From: JAHWKV01 sp040905365
GTDB lineage: Bacteria > Actinomycetota > CADDZG01 > JAHWKV01
Assembly: GCA_040905365.1 (NCBI GenBank)
Contig: JBBDRQ010000007.1
Location: 1 to 12,494, forward strand
DNA length: 12,494 bases
Reading direction: 5' to 3'
In this document: piece after piece, positions 6,090 to 11,673 of the stretch
How the letters are laid out: every line of letters starts with the position of its first letter
How positions within the stretch are numbered: position 1 is the stretch's first letter
Made by a program: the position numbers and the translations under genes
The notes under the pieces: generated by a model
Seen by the model: the letters and a program-made list of their open reading frames with translations, nothing else
Told to the model about the DNA's origin: nothing
Database searches by the model: none

Positions 6090-7025
6090 TCAGTCCGACT
6101 CCGATGCGTCGCGCACGCGGCGCTCGCTGTAGAAGGCGATCAAGGAGCCGTCCGGCGACCAGGCGGCGAAGCGGTCGATGCCGCGATTGTTGGTCAGCCT
6201 GACGACATTTCCACCGTCTTCGGAGTTGATCATGTAAATCTCCTTGTTCCCGTCCCGCTCCGAATCGAAGACGAGCCGGTTCCCGTCGGGCGACCATGCG
6301 GGGAACACATCCGATCCTTCTGCGTTGGTCAGCCTTAGCTGGTCGCTTCCGTCGGCCTTCATGCGGTAGATCTCGTAGTTGCCGTCGCGGTCGCTGATGA
6401 AAGCGATTTGGCTTCCGTCGGGTGACCAGTCCGGGGCGCCGTCGGATCCCGCCGAGTCGGTGATGTTGTTCTGGTTGGAGCCGTCGGCGTTCATGACCAT
6501 GATCTCGTAGTTGCCAGCCTCGTTGCTCTCGTACGCAATCTTGGATCCGTCGGGTGACCAGTCGGGCAGACCGTCGTCGGCTTCGTTATTGGTCAGCCGT
6601 CTCTGGTTGGATCCATCGACGTCCATGACGTAGATTTCCCGGTTGCCGTCGCGGTCGGAGTTGAACGCGATCTGGTTGCCGTCCGGGGACCAGTCCGGAG
6701 AGAAGTCGTCTCCCCGGTTATTGGTCAGCCGTTGCTGGTTGGATCCATCGGCGTCCATGACGTAGATCTCAAAGTTGCCGTCGCGGTTGGTGTTGAAGGC
6801 GATTTGGGTTCCGTCCGGCGACCAGGCGGGGGAGCTGTCCACCCCGGCAAGGTCGGTGATTTGGGTAAGGTTCGACCCGTCGGGGTTCATGACGAATACG
6901 TCCTGAGTGACCGAAGGGTTCTGTGTTTGGGGTTCGTCGTCACCGCAGGCAGCCCCCAAAAGCGCCAAACCGGCGACGGTTGCGATCAGCCGGTTAACTG
7001 CTCTTTTACGCACAAGCTTGTCCAA
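6090..7025 (-). CDS. TolB/PD40-type six-bladed beta-propeller lipoprotein
   Basis: 311 aa. A basic N-terminus and hydrophobic stretch lead to LALLGAAC, a lipobox with Cys27, so the protein is probably lipid-anchored outside the membrane. Residues 41-303 hold six tandem PD40 repeats, each containing WSPDG (Trp at 68, 112, 156, 200, 244 and 289) and the pattern DGN-x-EIYVM-x-ADGSNQ-x-RLTN. Six such blades form a closed TolB-like propeller. The TolB N-terminal domain is absent and the Tol-Pal system is not expected in this organism, so a generic binding or scaffold role is more likely. The start is TTG at 7025-7023 with AAGGGG (7037-7042) upstream; a GTG at 7013 (residue 5) is an alternative that keeps the whole signal peptide. 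The stop is 61 nt before fabI. Confidence 0.88.
   Translation of the reverse strand: MDKLVRKRAVNRLIATVAGLALLGAACGDDEPQTQNPSVTQDVFVMNPDGSNLTQITDLAGVDSSPAWSPDGTQIAFNTNRDGNFEIYVMDADGSNQQRLTNNRGDDFSPDWSPDGNQIAFNSDRDGNREIYVMDVDGSNQRRLTNNEADDGLPDWSPDGSKIAYESNEAGNYEIMVMNADGSNQNNITDSAGSDGAPDWSPDGSQIAFISDRDGNYEIYRMKADGSDQLRLTNAEGSDVFPAWSPDGNRLVFDSERDGNKEIYMINSEDGGNVVRLTNNRGIDRFAAWSPDGSLIAFYSERRVRDASESD
6117..6905 (-). repeat. Six tandem 132-nt coding repeats (PD40 blades)
   Basis: The DNA encoding the blades repeats with a period of 132 nt (44 codons; the last unit has 45). The DNA itself is conserved around the WSPDG and DRDGN codons, for example recurrent forms of gaccagtccggg and ccgtcgcggt. The similarity at DNA level suggests fairly recent internal duplication and could mislead short-read assembly. 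Confidence 0.8.
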
Positions 7026-7050
7026 TGTTCACCGAGCCCCTTGGGAATTC

Positions 7051-7064
7051 TGTCAAAGAATCTA
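7051..7064 (-). promoter_or_regulatory. Candidate promoter elements of the beta-propeller gene
   Basis: Two partly exclusive elements overlap here. TAGATT (7064-7059) fits TAnnnT and would start transcription about 25 nt before the TTG, leaving room for the AAGGGG ribosome binding site. TTGACA (7056-7051) is a perfect -35 hexamer, but only a poor -10 (GAACAT-like) lies downstream of it. The elements overlap the last codons of the LLM gene. Confidence 0.3.
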
Positions 7065-7856
7065 GGCCGCACTGACGGGCGCTGACGCCTGCGCCGCTGC
7101 CAGCGTCGATTCTACTGAGTCCGAAGCGGGCAGGGCTCGTACAACCCCCTCGTCGAGAACTCTATCGTACGCAGCCAACTCGGCGTGCACGTTTGCGGCG
7201 CCGGTGGCTACTCCGACCTCCTCCAGCGGCACGCCCATGGCTTGAAAGTGGCGGTGGTACGCCGGGACCGAATCGTACTTGGCCGCTTCTTTGTGCAGCT
7301 GCTGTTCGGGCGAGGGGCCGGTGGCCACCCTGATGTAGGCCAGTTTTTGCGGCACCGGTGTCGAAGCGTCATCGGCGCCGCCGCGGCTTACCTGTTCCCC
7401 GGCCCACGCGATGCGCTCGGGAACCATCCAGTTGAACAGCACGAAGTCCGCTATGCGTCCGGCCAGACGGCACATCTGGGGCCCCATGGCGGAGATGCCG
7501 ACACAAAGGTCGGGGCCGACCAGCTCGCGCAGTTCGTATACCGCATCCCGCACCGCGGCTATGGGTTTGGGGGAGCGCCCTGAGCCGACACCGAGCACGA
7601 GCCGGTCCAGCGGCACCCCCAGCCGCTCGATCTCCGTGGCGATCTCGACCGGAGGTCGGCGGTCGATCGGCACCACCCCGACGCCCACTCGCAAAGCGTG
7701 AGTCGCCTCCGCCATCCGGGCGGCGGTGAGGATGCCGTCCGCCTTGGGTGTGTCGTTGGTCCAGATGCTGGAGTAGCCGAGCCGCTCTGCCTCGGCAGCG
7801 ACGGTTCGCGCGCGGGATTCGTCGGCGGTGGCCGGGATGCCGAAACCTCGATTCAT
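7062..7856 (-). CDS. LLM-class (luciferase-like, probably F420- or flavin-dependent) oxidoreductase
   Basis: 264 aa from the proposed start. The N-terminus (MNRGFGIPATAD) and ERLGYSSIWTNDTP are characteristic of the bacterial luciferase-like TIM barrel, as are LRVGVGVVPIDRRPP, RLVLGVGSGRSP and the later ADFVLFNW. Such enzymes use F420 or FMN to oxidise or reduce small molecules; the substrate is not predictable. Length is slightly below the common 280-350 aa, with a reduced C-terminal part. The frame extends upstream to ATGs at 7865 and 7883, but the ATG at 7856 is preferred because TAGCAT lies exactly 7 nt before it and conserved barrel sequence begins right there. The stop is 36 nt before the beta-propeller gene. 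It is divergent from the metalloprotease gene. Confidence 0.88.
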   Translation of the reverse strand: MNRGFGIPATADESRARTVAAEAERLGYSSIWTNDTPKADGILTAARMAEATHALRVGVGVVPIDRRPPVEIATEIERLGVPLDRLVLGVGSGRSPKPIAAVRDAVYELRELVGPDLCVGISAMGPQMCRLAGRIADFVLFNWMVPERIAWAGEQVSRGGADDASTPVPQKLAYIRVATGPSPEQQLHKEAAKYDSVPAYHRHFQAMGVPLEEVGVATGAANVHAELAAYDRVLDEGVVRALPASDSVESTLAAAQASAPVSAA

Positions 7857-7863
7857 GGGCCCC

Positions 7864-7869
7864 ATGCTA
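7864..7869 (-). promoter_or_regulatory. Predicted -10 box (TAGCAT) of the LLM gene, leaderless spacing
   Basis: TAGCAT is 7 nt (GGGGCCC) before the ATG at 7856, the same geometry as at fabI and the HAD gene. If this box is the promoter, the message starts at 7856 and the upstream ATGs at 7865 and 7883 are not transcribed. Confidence 0.5.
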
Positions 7870-7877
7870 TTTGGCTT

Positions 7878-7883
7878 TAACAT
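7878..7883 (+). promoter_or_regulatory. Candidate -10 box (TAACAT) for the metalloprotease gene
   Basis: TAACAT fits TAnnnT and lies 8 bp from the opposite-strand LLM -10 box, so the two promoters would overlap and compete. Transcription would start near 7890-7892, where an ATG opens a 7-codon reading frame whose TGA (7913-7915) overlaps the TTG start proposed for the protease. Confidence 0.3.
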
Positions 7884-7911
7884 TGCTCGCTATGGCGTAC
7901 GCAGTGACGAA

Positions 7912-8886
7912 TTGAGCGCGCAACCCACGGACGCGCCTCGCGCCTCTCCGACGCCCGCTCTGTTGGTTGTGGTGCTCGCCTTGCTTGTCGTAGGTGCGCC
8001 GTCCGCCGCGGCTGTTAACCAAGTGGAGCGAGGTTTCGACCTGGAGGAGCTCGTCAGGTTGTCGGGGGCCGGAGAGGATCCGGGGACCGAGAATTTGCGG
8101 GCTCGGCTGGATTGGGCCGTTGAGGTCGCCATTCCGCAGCAGTGGCGGCGGGAGATCGTAGTGAGTTGGCAAATCGGCCACGCGGGCTCCGGGCATCTTG
8201 CGCTTAGCTACAAGGAGGGCCGCTCCGTGCTCTCGCCTCGGGTGGTTGAGGGTACGGCTGAGTCGTTGCTGTCGACGGTAGCGCATGAGATGGGCCACCA
8301 GATTGCCTTCCAGATGGTAGAGCCGTTCAACGGCTTCCCTCCGCAGGAGTTCATCGACCGGGCCAACGGCTACTTCTTCGACGTCAAGGAGGGGTGGTCG
8401 GACTGCGTGTCCAGGGTCTGGACCGGTTCCCGGCATCACACACTGAGCGAAACCCGCGGCTGCCCGCGCGAACTCGCCCACTACACGGCCACGCTGATCG
8501 ACGATCCGGCGAGGCTGCGCCCGATGTCCAAGCCTGCGCCGCCTCCCTCGCGCCCGGTGGTAACGCCCGCACCGTCGCCCAGCCCATCCCCGGTGCCCAG
8601 CCCGATCGAGCACCCATTGATGACCGACTCTTCGCAGCCCACGCCCTCACCCGGTCGTACGGCGGGCACCGCTAACGCCGCTGCGCCCGAGAGCGAGCCC
8701 GAGTCGTTCCCCTTGGGGCTGTTCGTGCTGACCGGGGTTATAGCCGTTGTGATAATCGCGGCCGGCCGCATCTTGAGCCGCGTACCCAACGACCGGTTGC
8801 TGGAGTGGGCGTCGAGAGCCCGGCCTCATCCCCGCGGCGAGAGCTTTGCAAAGTGGCTAAGGAAGAAGATCTCCCGCGACATCTAG
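7912..8886 (+). CDS. Membrane-anchored zinc metalloprotease-like protein (HEMGH)
   Basis: 324 aa from TTG. A signal peptide core (ALLVVVLALLVVGAPSAAA) precedes a domain of about 160 residues with VAHEMGHQIAF: the HExxH zinc-binding and catalytic motif of zincins. About 30 residues on, KEGWSDC may supply the third ligand (Glu) in gluzincin fashion; two Cys (in SDC and GCP) could pair. A Pro/Ser stalk with many PSP units follows, then a helix (about FPLGLFVLTGVIAVVIIAA) and a basic tail. The catalytic domain should face outwards. Target unknown; cell-wall or surface protein processing is a guess. Start uncertain: the frame is open from ATGs at 7828, 7855 and 7864, but third positions become GC-rich only after 7912. 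The 3' end overlaps the convergent gene by 30 nt. Confidence 0.75.
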   Translation: MSAQPTDAPRASPTPALLVVVLALLVVGAPSAAAVNQVERGFDLEELVRLSGAGEDPGTENLRARLDWAVEVAIPQQWRREIVVSWQIGHAGSGHLALSYKEGRSVLSPRVVEGTAESLLSTVAHEMGHQIAFQMVEPFNGFPPQEFIDRANGYFFDVKEGWSDCVSRVWTGSRHHTLSETRGCPRELAHYTATLIDDPARLRPMSKPAPPPSRPVVTPAPSPSPSPVPSPIEHPLMTDSSQPTPSPGRTAGTANAAAPESEPESFPLGLFVLTGVIAVVIIAAGRILSRVPNDRLLEWASRARPHPRGESFAKWLRKKISRDI

Positions 8887-9615
8887 CACCACCGGCCAAA
8901 TCCGCTGGTCGTGGCGGGCCAGCTTGCCCAGATCGTGCTCTATACCGCTGCGGTCCCACACGGTCCCGTTAGTCTCGAAGCACAGCAGAGGGTCGTCGTT
9001 TAGCAGCAGGAACCAAAACCGGTAGGCCGACACACCGAACGGGTCGTCCGGATCCACCTCCCGCAGGCGTGCCTCAGCCACCGGAAACAGCTCGAACCGG
9101 CTCTCCCAGACACCTCCGAAGCCGTCGGAGGTGTCCAGGAAGCCGTTTTGGCAGTCCCAGTCGTACTGTCCGAACGAGCAGTTGAACGCTATGTGGGTCA
9201 AGAACGTAGAGATGAACCGGTACACCACGACCGCGTTTGTAGGCGGCTTCAGCTTGGCCACCGGGGGCAGGGCTGCGAAGCTGGCCAGTTTGCGCATGGG
9301 TTCTCTGGGGTCGCGTGCGTTCATGAACTCCGCCCAAAAGTCCGGCCAGGACTTGAAGGTCTGCGAGCCGTTGGGTCGCCGGAAGTGGTACTGCACGCCG
9401 CCTAAGCGGTTCAGGTCCAGGCGCTCAAAGGGTTGAAAACCGGGCTTTAGCAGCAGGGACAAGGAGTCCACCTGTCCGCCGCCCGGGTGCGTTTGGATTA
9501 CCCGGGTCTTGGGGTAGCGGCGCACCATCTCGGCTGCGACGCGCCAGGATGCTATCTCCACCAGCTGCCGGCTGGGGTGCCGTGGAGAGTATGAGGCCGG
9601 GATCGTACGTCTCAT
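8857..9615 (-). CDS. Conserved-looking protein of unknown function (HPGGGQ motif)
   Basis: 252 aa, soluble, with no signal peptide. I do not recognise the family with certainty. Striking segments are SWRVAAEMVRRYP (23-35), VIQTHPGGGQVDSLSLL (39-55), VVVYRFISTFL (129-139), a Trp/Phe/Tyr-rich middle with Cys146 and Cys155, and AYRFWFLLLNDDPLLCFETN (197-216). The HPGGGQ-D stretch looks like a conserved core and resembles motifs in actinobacterial hypothetical proteins, possibly of the YbjN/secretion-chaperone-like fold; that link is a recollection, not a demonstration. The ATG has an AAAGG ribosome binding site 9 nt upstream. It is divergent from nrdR and convergent with the metalloprotease gene, which its last ten codons overlap. 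Confidence 0.78.
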   Translation of the reverse strand: MRRTIPASYSPRHPSRQLVEIASWRVAAEMVRRYPKTRVIQTHPGGGQVDSLSLLLKPGFQPFERLDLNRLGGVQYHFRRPNGSQTFKSWPDFWAEFMNARDPREPMRKLASFAALPPVAKLKPPTNAVVVYRFISTFLTHIAFNCSFGQYDWDCQNGFLDTSDGFGGVWESRFELFPVAEARLREVDPDDPFGVSAYRFWFLLLNDDPLLCFETNGTVWDRSGIEHDLGKLARHDQRIWPVVLDVAGDLLP

Positions 9616-9643
9616 GGCCGCACCTTTAGCATCATCGTCATCT

Positions 9644-9649
9644 AGTTTA
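9644..9649 (-). promoter_or_regulatory. Candidate -10 box (TAAACT) of the 252-aa unknown gene
   Basis: TAAACT in the AT-rich part of the divergent spacer, 28 nt before the ATG at 9615. This leaves a leader of about 20 nt that contains AAAGG. No good -35 was seen. Confidence 0.35.
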
Positions 9650-9680
9650 TAAAACCCGCTCTGTGCCTTTACACCTAACG

Positions 9681-9686
9681 TACGAT
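9681..9686 (+). promoter_or_regulatory. Candidate -10 box (TACGAT) of nrdR
   Basis: TACGAT, a TAnnnT hexamer also found before the sugar oxidoreductase gene and the tRNA, would start nrdR transcription about 12 nt before its ATG. No ribosome binding site precedes that ATG, in line with a very short leader. No NrdR-box pair was recognised in this spacer. Confidence 0.35.
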
Positions 9687-9704
9687 AGGTATCAACCTAA
9701 ACTT

Positions 9705-10168
9705 ATGCGCTGCCCATTTTGTTCCCACCCCGAAGATCATGTCGTCGATTCGCGTACGGCGGAGGAAGGACGCGCCATTCGCAGGCGGCGGGAGTGCGAA
9801 AGCTGCGGACAACGTTACACGACCTACGAGCGGATCGAGGAGATCCCGCTCATGGTCCAAAAGCGCAACGGTCAACGGGAGCCGTTCGACAAGGAAAAGC
9901 TCATCAGCGGCGTGCGCAAGGCGTGCAAGAACCGCCCGGTTTCCGTCGAGGACCTGGACCGACTGGCCGAGGACGTCGTCGAGACCGTGCGGGAGGAGGG
10001 CAGCAGCGTGGTTATGAGCGCGGACTTAGGTCTGCAGATCCTGGAGCGGCTGCGGGTGCTGGACGACGTCGCCTACTTGAGGTTTGCCAGCGTGTACAAG
10101 GACTTTCAGGAGCTCACCGACTTCGAGCGAGAGTTGGGGTTGCTGCAAAAGAAGATTCCGCCCAAGGA
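9705..10168 (+). CDS. nrdR: Transcriptional repressor NrdR (3' end lost in assembly gap)
   Basis: Residues 1-154 are present and the frame then enters the Ns. NrdR is normally about 150-170 aa, so only the extreme C-terminus is missing. The N-terminal zinc ribbon has Cys3 and Cys6 (MRCPFC) and Cys31 and Cys34 (CESCGQRYTTYE), with the basic RRRREC stretch. The ATP-cone domain covers about 46-140 (VQKRNGQREPFDKEKL...VLDDVAYLRFASVYKDF). NrdR senses ATP/dATP and represses ribonucleotide reductase genes. The ATG at 9705 is chosen because MRCPFC is the invariant NrdR start; an in-frame ATG at 9663 would add 14 atypical residues. A dUTPase fragment follows the gap, so two dNTP-related genes lie close together. 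Confidence 0.95.
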
Positions 10169-10268
10169 NNNNNNNNNNNNNNNNNNNNNNNNNNNNNNNN
10201 NNNNNNNNNNNNNNNNNNNNNNNNNNNNNNNNNNNNNNNNNNNNNNNNNNNNNNNNNNNNNNNNNNNN
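10169..10268. other. Assembly gap of exactly 100 N
   Basis: Exactly 100 Ns is the conventional placeholder for a gap of unknown length. NrdR lacks its C-terminal end on the left and dUTPase lacks about its first 80 residues on the right. If both genes are intact the true gap is at least about 240 nt and may hold more genes. Confidence 0.98.
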
Positions 10269-10463
10269 ATCGACTCCGGCTACCGCGGGGAGCTCAAGGT
10301 AATCGCCATCAACCTGGGCAGCGAGACGCTGGCCATCGAGCGCGGGGACCGCATCGCTCAGCTGGTGATCCTGCCGGTGCCGGCGGTCGTCTACGAGGAG
10401 GTGGACGAGCTACCGCCCTCGGATAGGGGAGAGGCGGGCTTCGGCTCCACCGGAACCAACTAG
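10269..10463 (+). CDS. dut: dUTP diphosphatase, C-terminal part (5' end lost in assembly gap)
   Basis: 64 codons remain of a trimeric dUTPase that is usually about 145-155 aa. The enzyme splits dUTP into dUMP and pyrophosphate, keeping uracil out of DNA and feeding dTMP synthesis. Visible motifs: IDSGYRGELKV (motif III, with the Asp and Tyr that bind the deoxyuridine), RGDRIAQLVI (motif IV) and RGEAGFGSTG (motif V, the flexible C-terminal arm that closes over the phosphates; Glu-Ala replaces the common Asp-Gly before GFGSTG). The frame after the gap happens to match that of nrdR, which produces a false fused frame. Nothing beyond the conserved arm except Thr-Asn follows. Confidence 0.92.
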   Translation: MDSGYRGELKVIAINLGSETLAIERGDRIAQLVILPVPAVVYEEVDELPPSDRGEAGFGSTGTN

Positions 10464-10467
10464 TCGA

Positions 10468-10480
10468 GGGGCTGCGCCCC
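10468..10480 (+). terminator. Possible weak hairpin after dut
   Basis: GGGGC (10468-10472), a 3-nt loop and GCCCC (10476-10480) lie 5 nt past the dut stop. The stem is short and no T-run follows, so termination here would be weak or need a factor. Confidence 0.25.
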
Positions 10481-10513
10481 GAAGAGCCCCCGAGGCATCG
10501 CCGAGGCAACCTT

Positions 10514-10522
10514 TGCTACGAT
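10514..10522 (+). promoter_or_regulatory. Extended -10 promoter (TGCTACGAT) of the sugar oxidoreductase gene
   Basis: TGn followed by TACGAT is an extended -10 element, which can work without a good -35. The same TGnTACGAT pattern precedes the tRNA gene. The -35 region instead holds a direct repeat, CGAGGCA at 10491-10497 and 10502-10508, 11 bp apart. The expected start near 10529 leaves a leader of about 68 nt with an AAGGAG ribosome binding site (10580-10585). Confidence 0.45.
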
Positions 10523-10596
10523 CTCCTGTGTTCCGTATGGCGTGACTCGCCCGCCTTAAGGTCTTTGGGCAGGAGCGGGAAGGAGCGGACAGTTAA

Positions 10597-11646
10597 GTGG
10601 ATAAGCCTCCCGTAAAGATAGCGGTTGCCGGCAGCGGCTACGGCAAAAAGGTGGCCCTGCCGGTCTACCGCAGCATGGCCGAGTTCGAGCCGGTGGCCTG
10701 CTGGTCGCATACGCCGCAGCGCGCTCAAAAGCTGGCGGACGAGTTCGAGCTTGATCTGGGTACATCCGACTTCGATGAGCTGCTGTCGGTTCCCGGTCTG
10801 GAAGCCGTGCACGTCGCCACCCCGGTGGTCACCCACCTGCCGTTTGCCCGCGCGGTCGCCGAGCGCGGGTTGCACCTGTTGTGCGAAAAGCCGCTGGCCG
10901 AGAACCTGGCGAGCGCGCACACAATCGCCGAGGCGGTCGATGCGGCCGGCGTAGTGGGAGCGGTGGGATACTCGTTGCGCATGAAGCAAACCCGGGCGCG
11001 CCTGGCTGAGGTGGCCCGGCAGGTGGTGGGACGGCCCCGCATGGTTTCGATCTCTCTGGTGCATCCCGACCACGCCACCCCGGATTCCAGGCCGCACCGC
11101 TGGGTGCACGAGGCCAGCCTGGGCGGCGGGCGCCTGCAAGGCTACGGCGTACACGACCTGGATCTGCTGCTGGCCATCTTCCCGGAAATCGAATCGGTGG
11201 CCGCCGCGCTCGAGGTGACGGTACCCACACGGGTAACCGACGACGGCGACTACCGCCCGGTAACTACCGAGGACGCCTACGCAATCCTTATGCGTTTCAA
11301 GGGCGGGGGCCTGGCCACGGTGAGCCTGGTGGCGACCGCCCGGCATGGCCGCAAGGATCTCATAGAGATCTACGGCGACGAGGGCACTGCGAAGCTGGAC
11401 TCGGACCTGCGGCTATGGTGGGGCCGCGCCGGGGAGGAGCTGACCAGCGAGGGGCCGCTCAGCAACGACTCCCAGGAAGGATTCACGACGCTTGCTCGCA
11501 ACTTCTGGCTTTCGATACGGGAGGGGGCCCCGCCGGACCCGTCGCTGGAAGAGGCTCTTAGGGTGCAGGCGGTGTTCGACGCCATCCGGGTCGCCGACGT
11601 GGAGCGCCGTTGGGTGGCGCCCGAGCCCGTGGCGCCCCGGCGCTAA
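10597..11646 (+). CDS. Gfo/Idh/MocA-family NAD(P)-dependent sugar/polyol oxidoreductase
   Basis: 349 aa, cytoplasmic, normal family length. The N-terminal Rossmann domain starts with KIAVAGSGYGKKVALP (GxGxxG at about 12-16) and ends with the family signature LCEKPLAEN (Glu97, Lys98, Pro99; the Lys is catalytic). The C-terminal alpha/beta domain carries GGGRLQGYGVHDLDLL with His186 and Asp189, the usual catalytic pair region. Members oxidise or reduce hydroxyl groups of sugars, inositols and related compounds; the substrate here is not known. GTG is used as start, with AAGGAG 11 nt upstream. The gene is 27 nt before the triosephosphate-isomerase gene and probably cotranscribed with it, suggesting carbohydrate metabolism. 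Confidence 0.92.
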   Translation: MDKPPVKIAVAGSGYGKKVALPVYRSMAEFEPVACWSHTPQRAQKLADEFELDLGTSDFDELLSVPGLEAVHVATPVVTHLPFARAVAERGLHLLCEKPLAENLASAHTIAEAVDAAGVVGAVGYSLRMKQTRARLAEVARQVVGRPRMVSISLVHPDHATPDSRPHRWVHEASLGGGRLQGYGVHDLDLLLAIFPEIESVAAALEVTVPTRVTDDGDYRPVTTEDAYAILMRFKGGGLATVSLVATARHGRKDLIEIYGDEGTAKLDSDLRLWWGRAGEELTSEGPLSNDSQEGFTTLARNFWLSIREGAPPDPSLEEALRVQAVFDAIRVADVERRWVAPEPVAPRR

Positions 11647-11673
11647 GCCCGGCCGCTCCGAGATCCCACGCCG

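Noticed and set aside
6090..7025. TolB of a Tol-Pal system
   Set aside because: Only the propeller is present, without the TolB N-terminal domain, with a lipobox, and with no tol or pal genes nearby in an apparently Gram-positive-type genome.
7867..8613. 248-aa minus-strand open frame opposite the metalloprotease
   Set aside because: Arg/Gly-rich low-complexity translation, while the plus strand has a signal peptide, HEMGH motif and membrane helix.
9663..10463. Single 266-aa NrdR-dUTPase fusion protein
   Set aside because: The frame crosses 100 placeholder Ns; each side is a partial member of a separate family.
10516..11346. 276-aa minus-strand open frame opposite the Gfo/Idh oxidoreductase
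   Set aside because: It mirrors a well-conserved gene; its translation is rich in His, Arg and Gln with no motif, as expected for antisense frames in GC-rich DNA.
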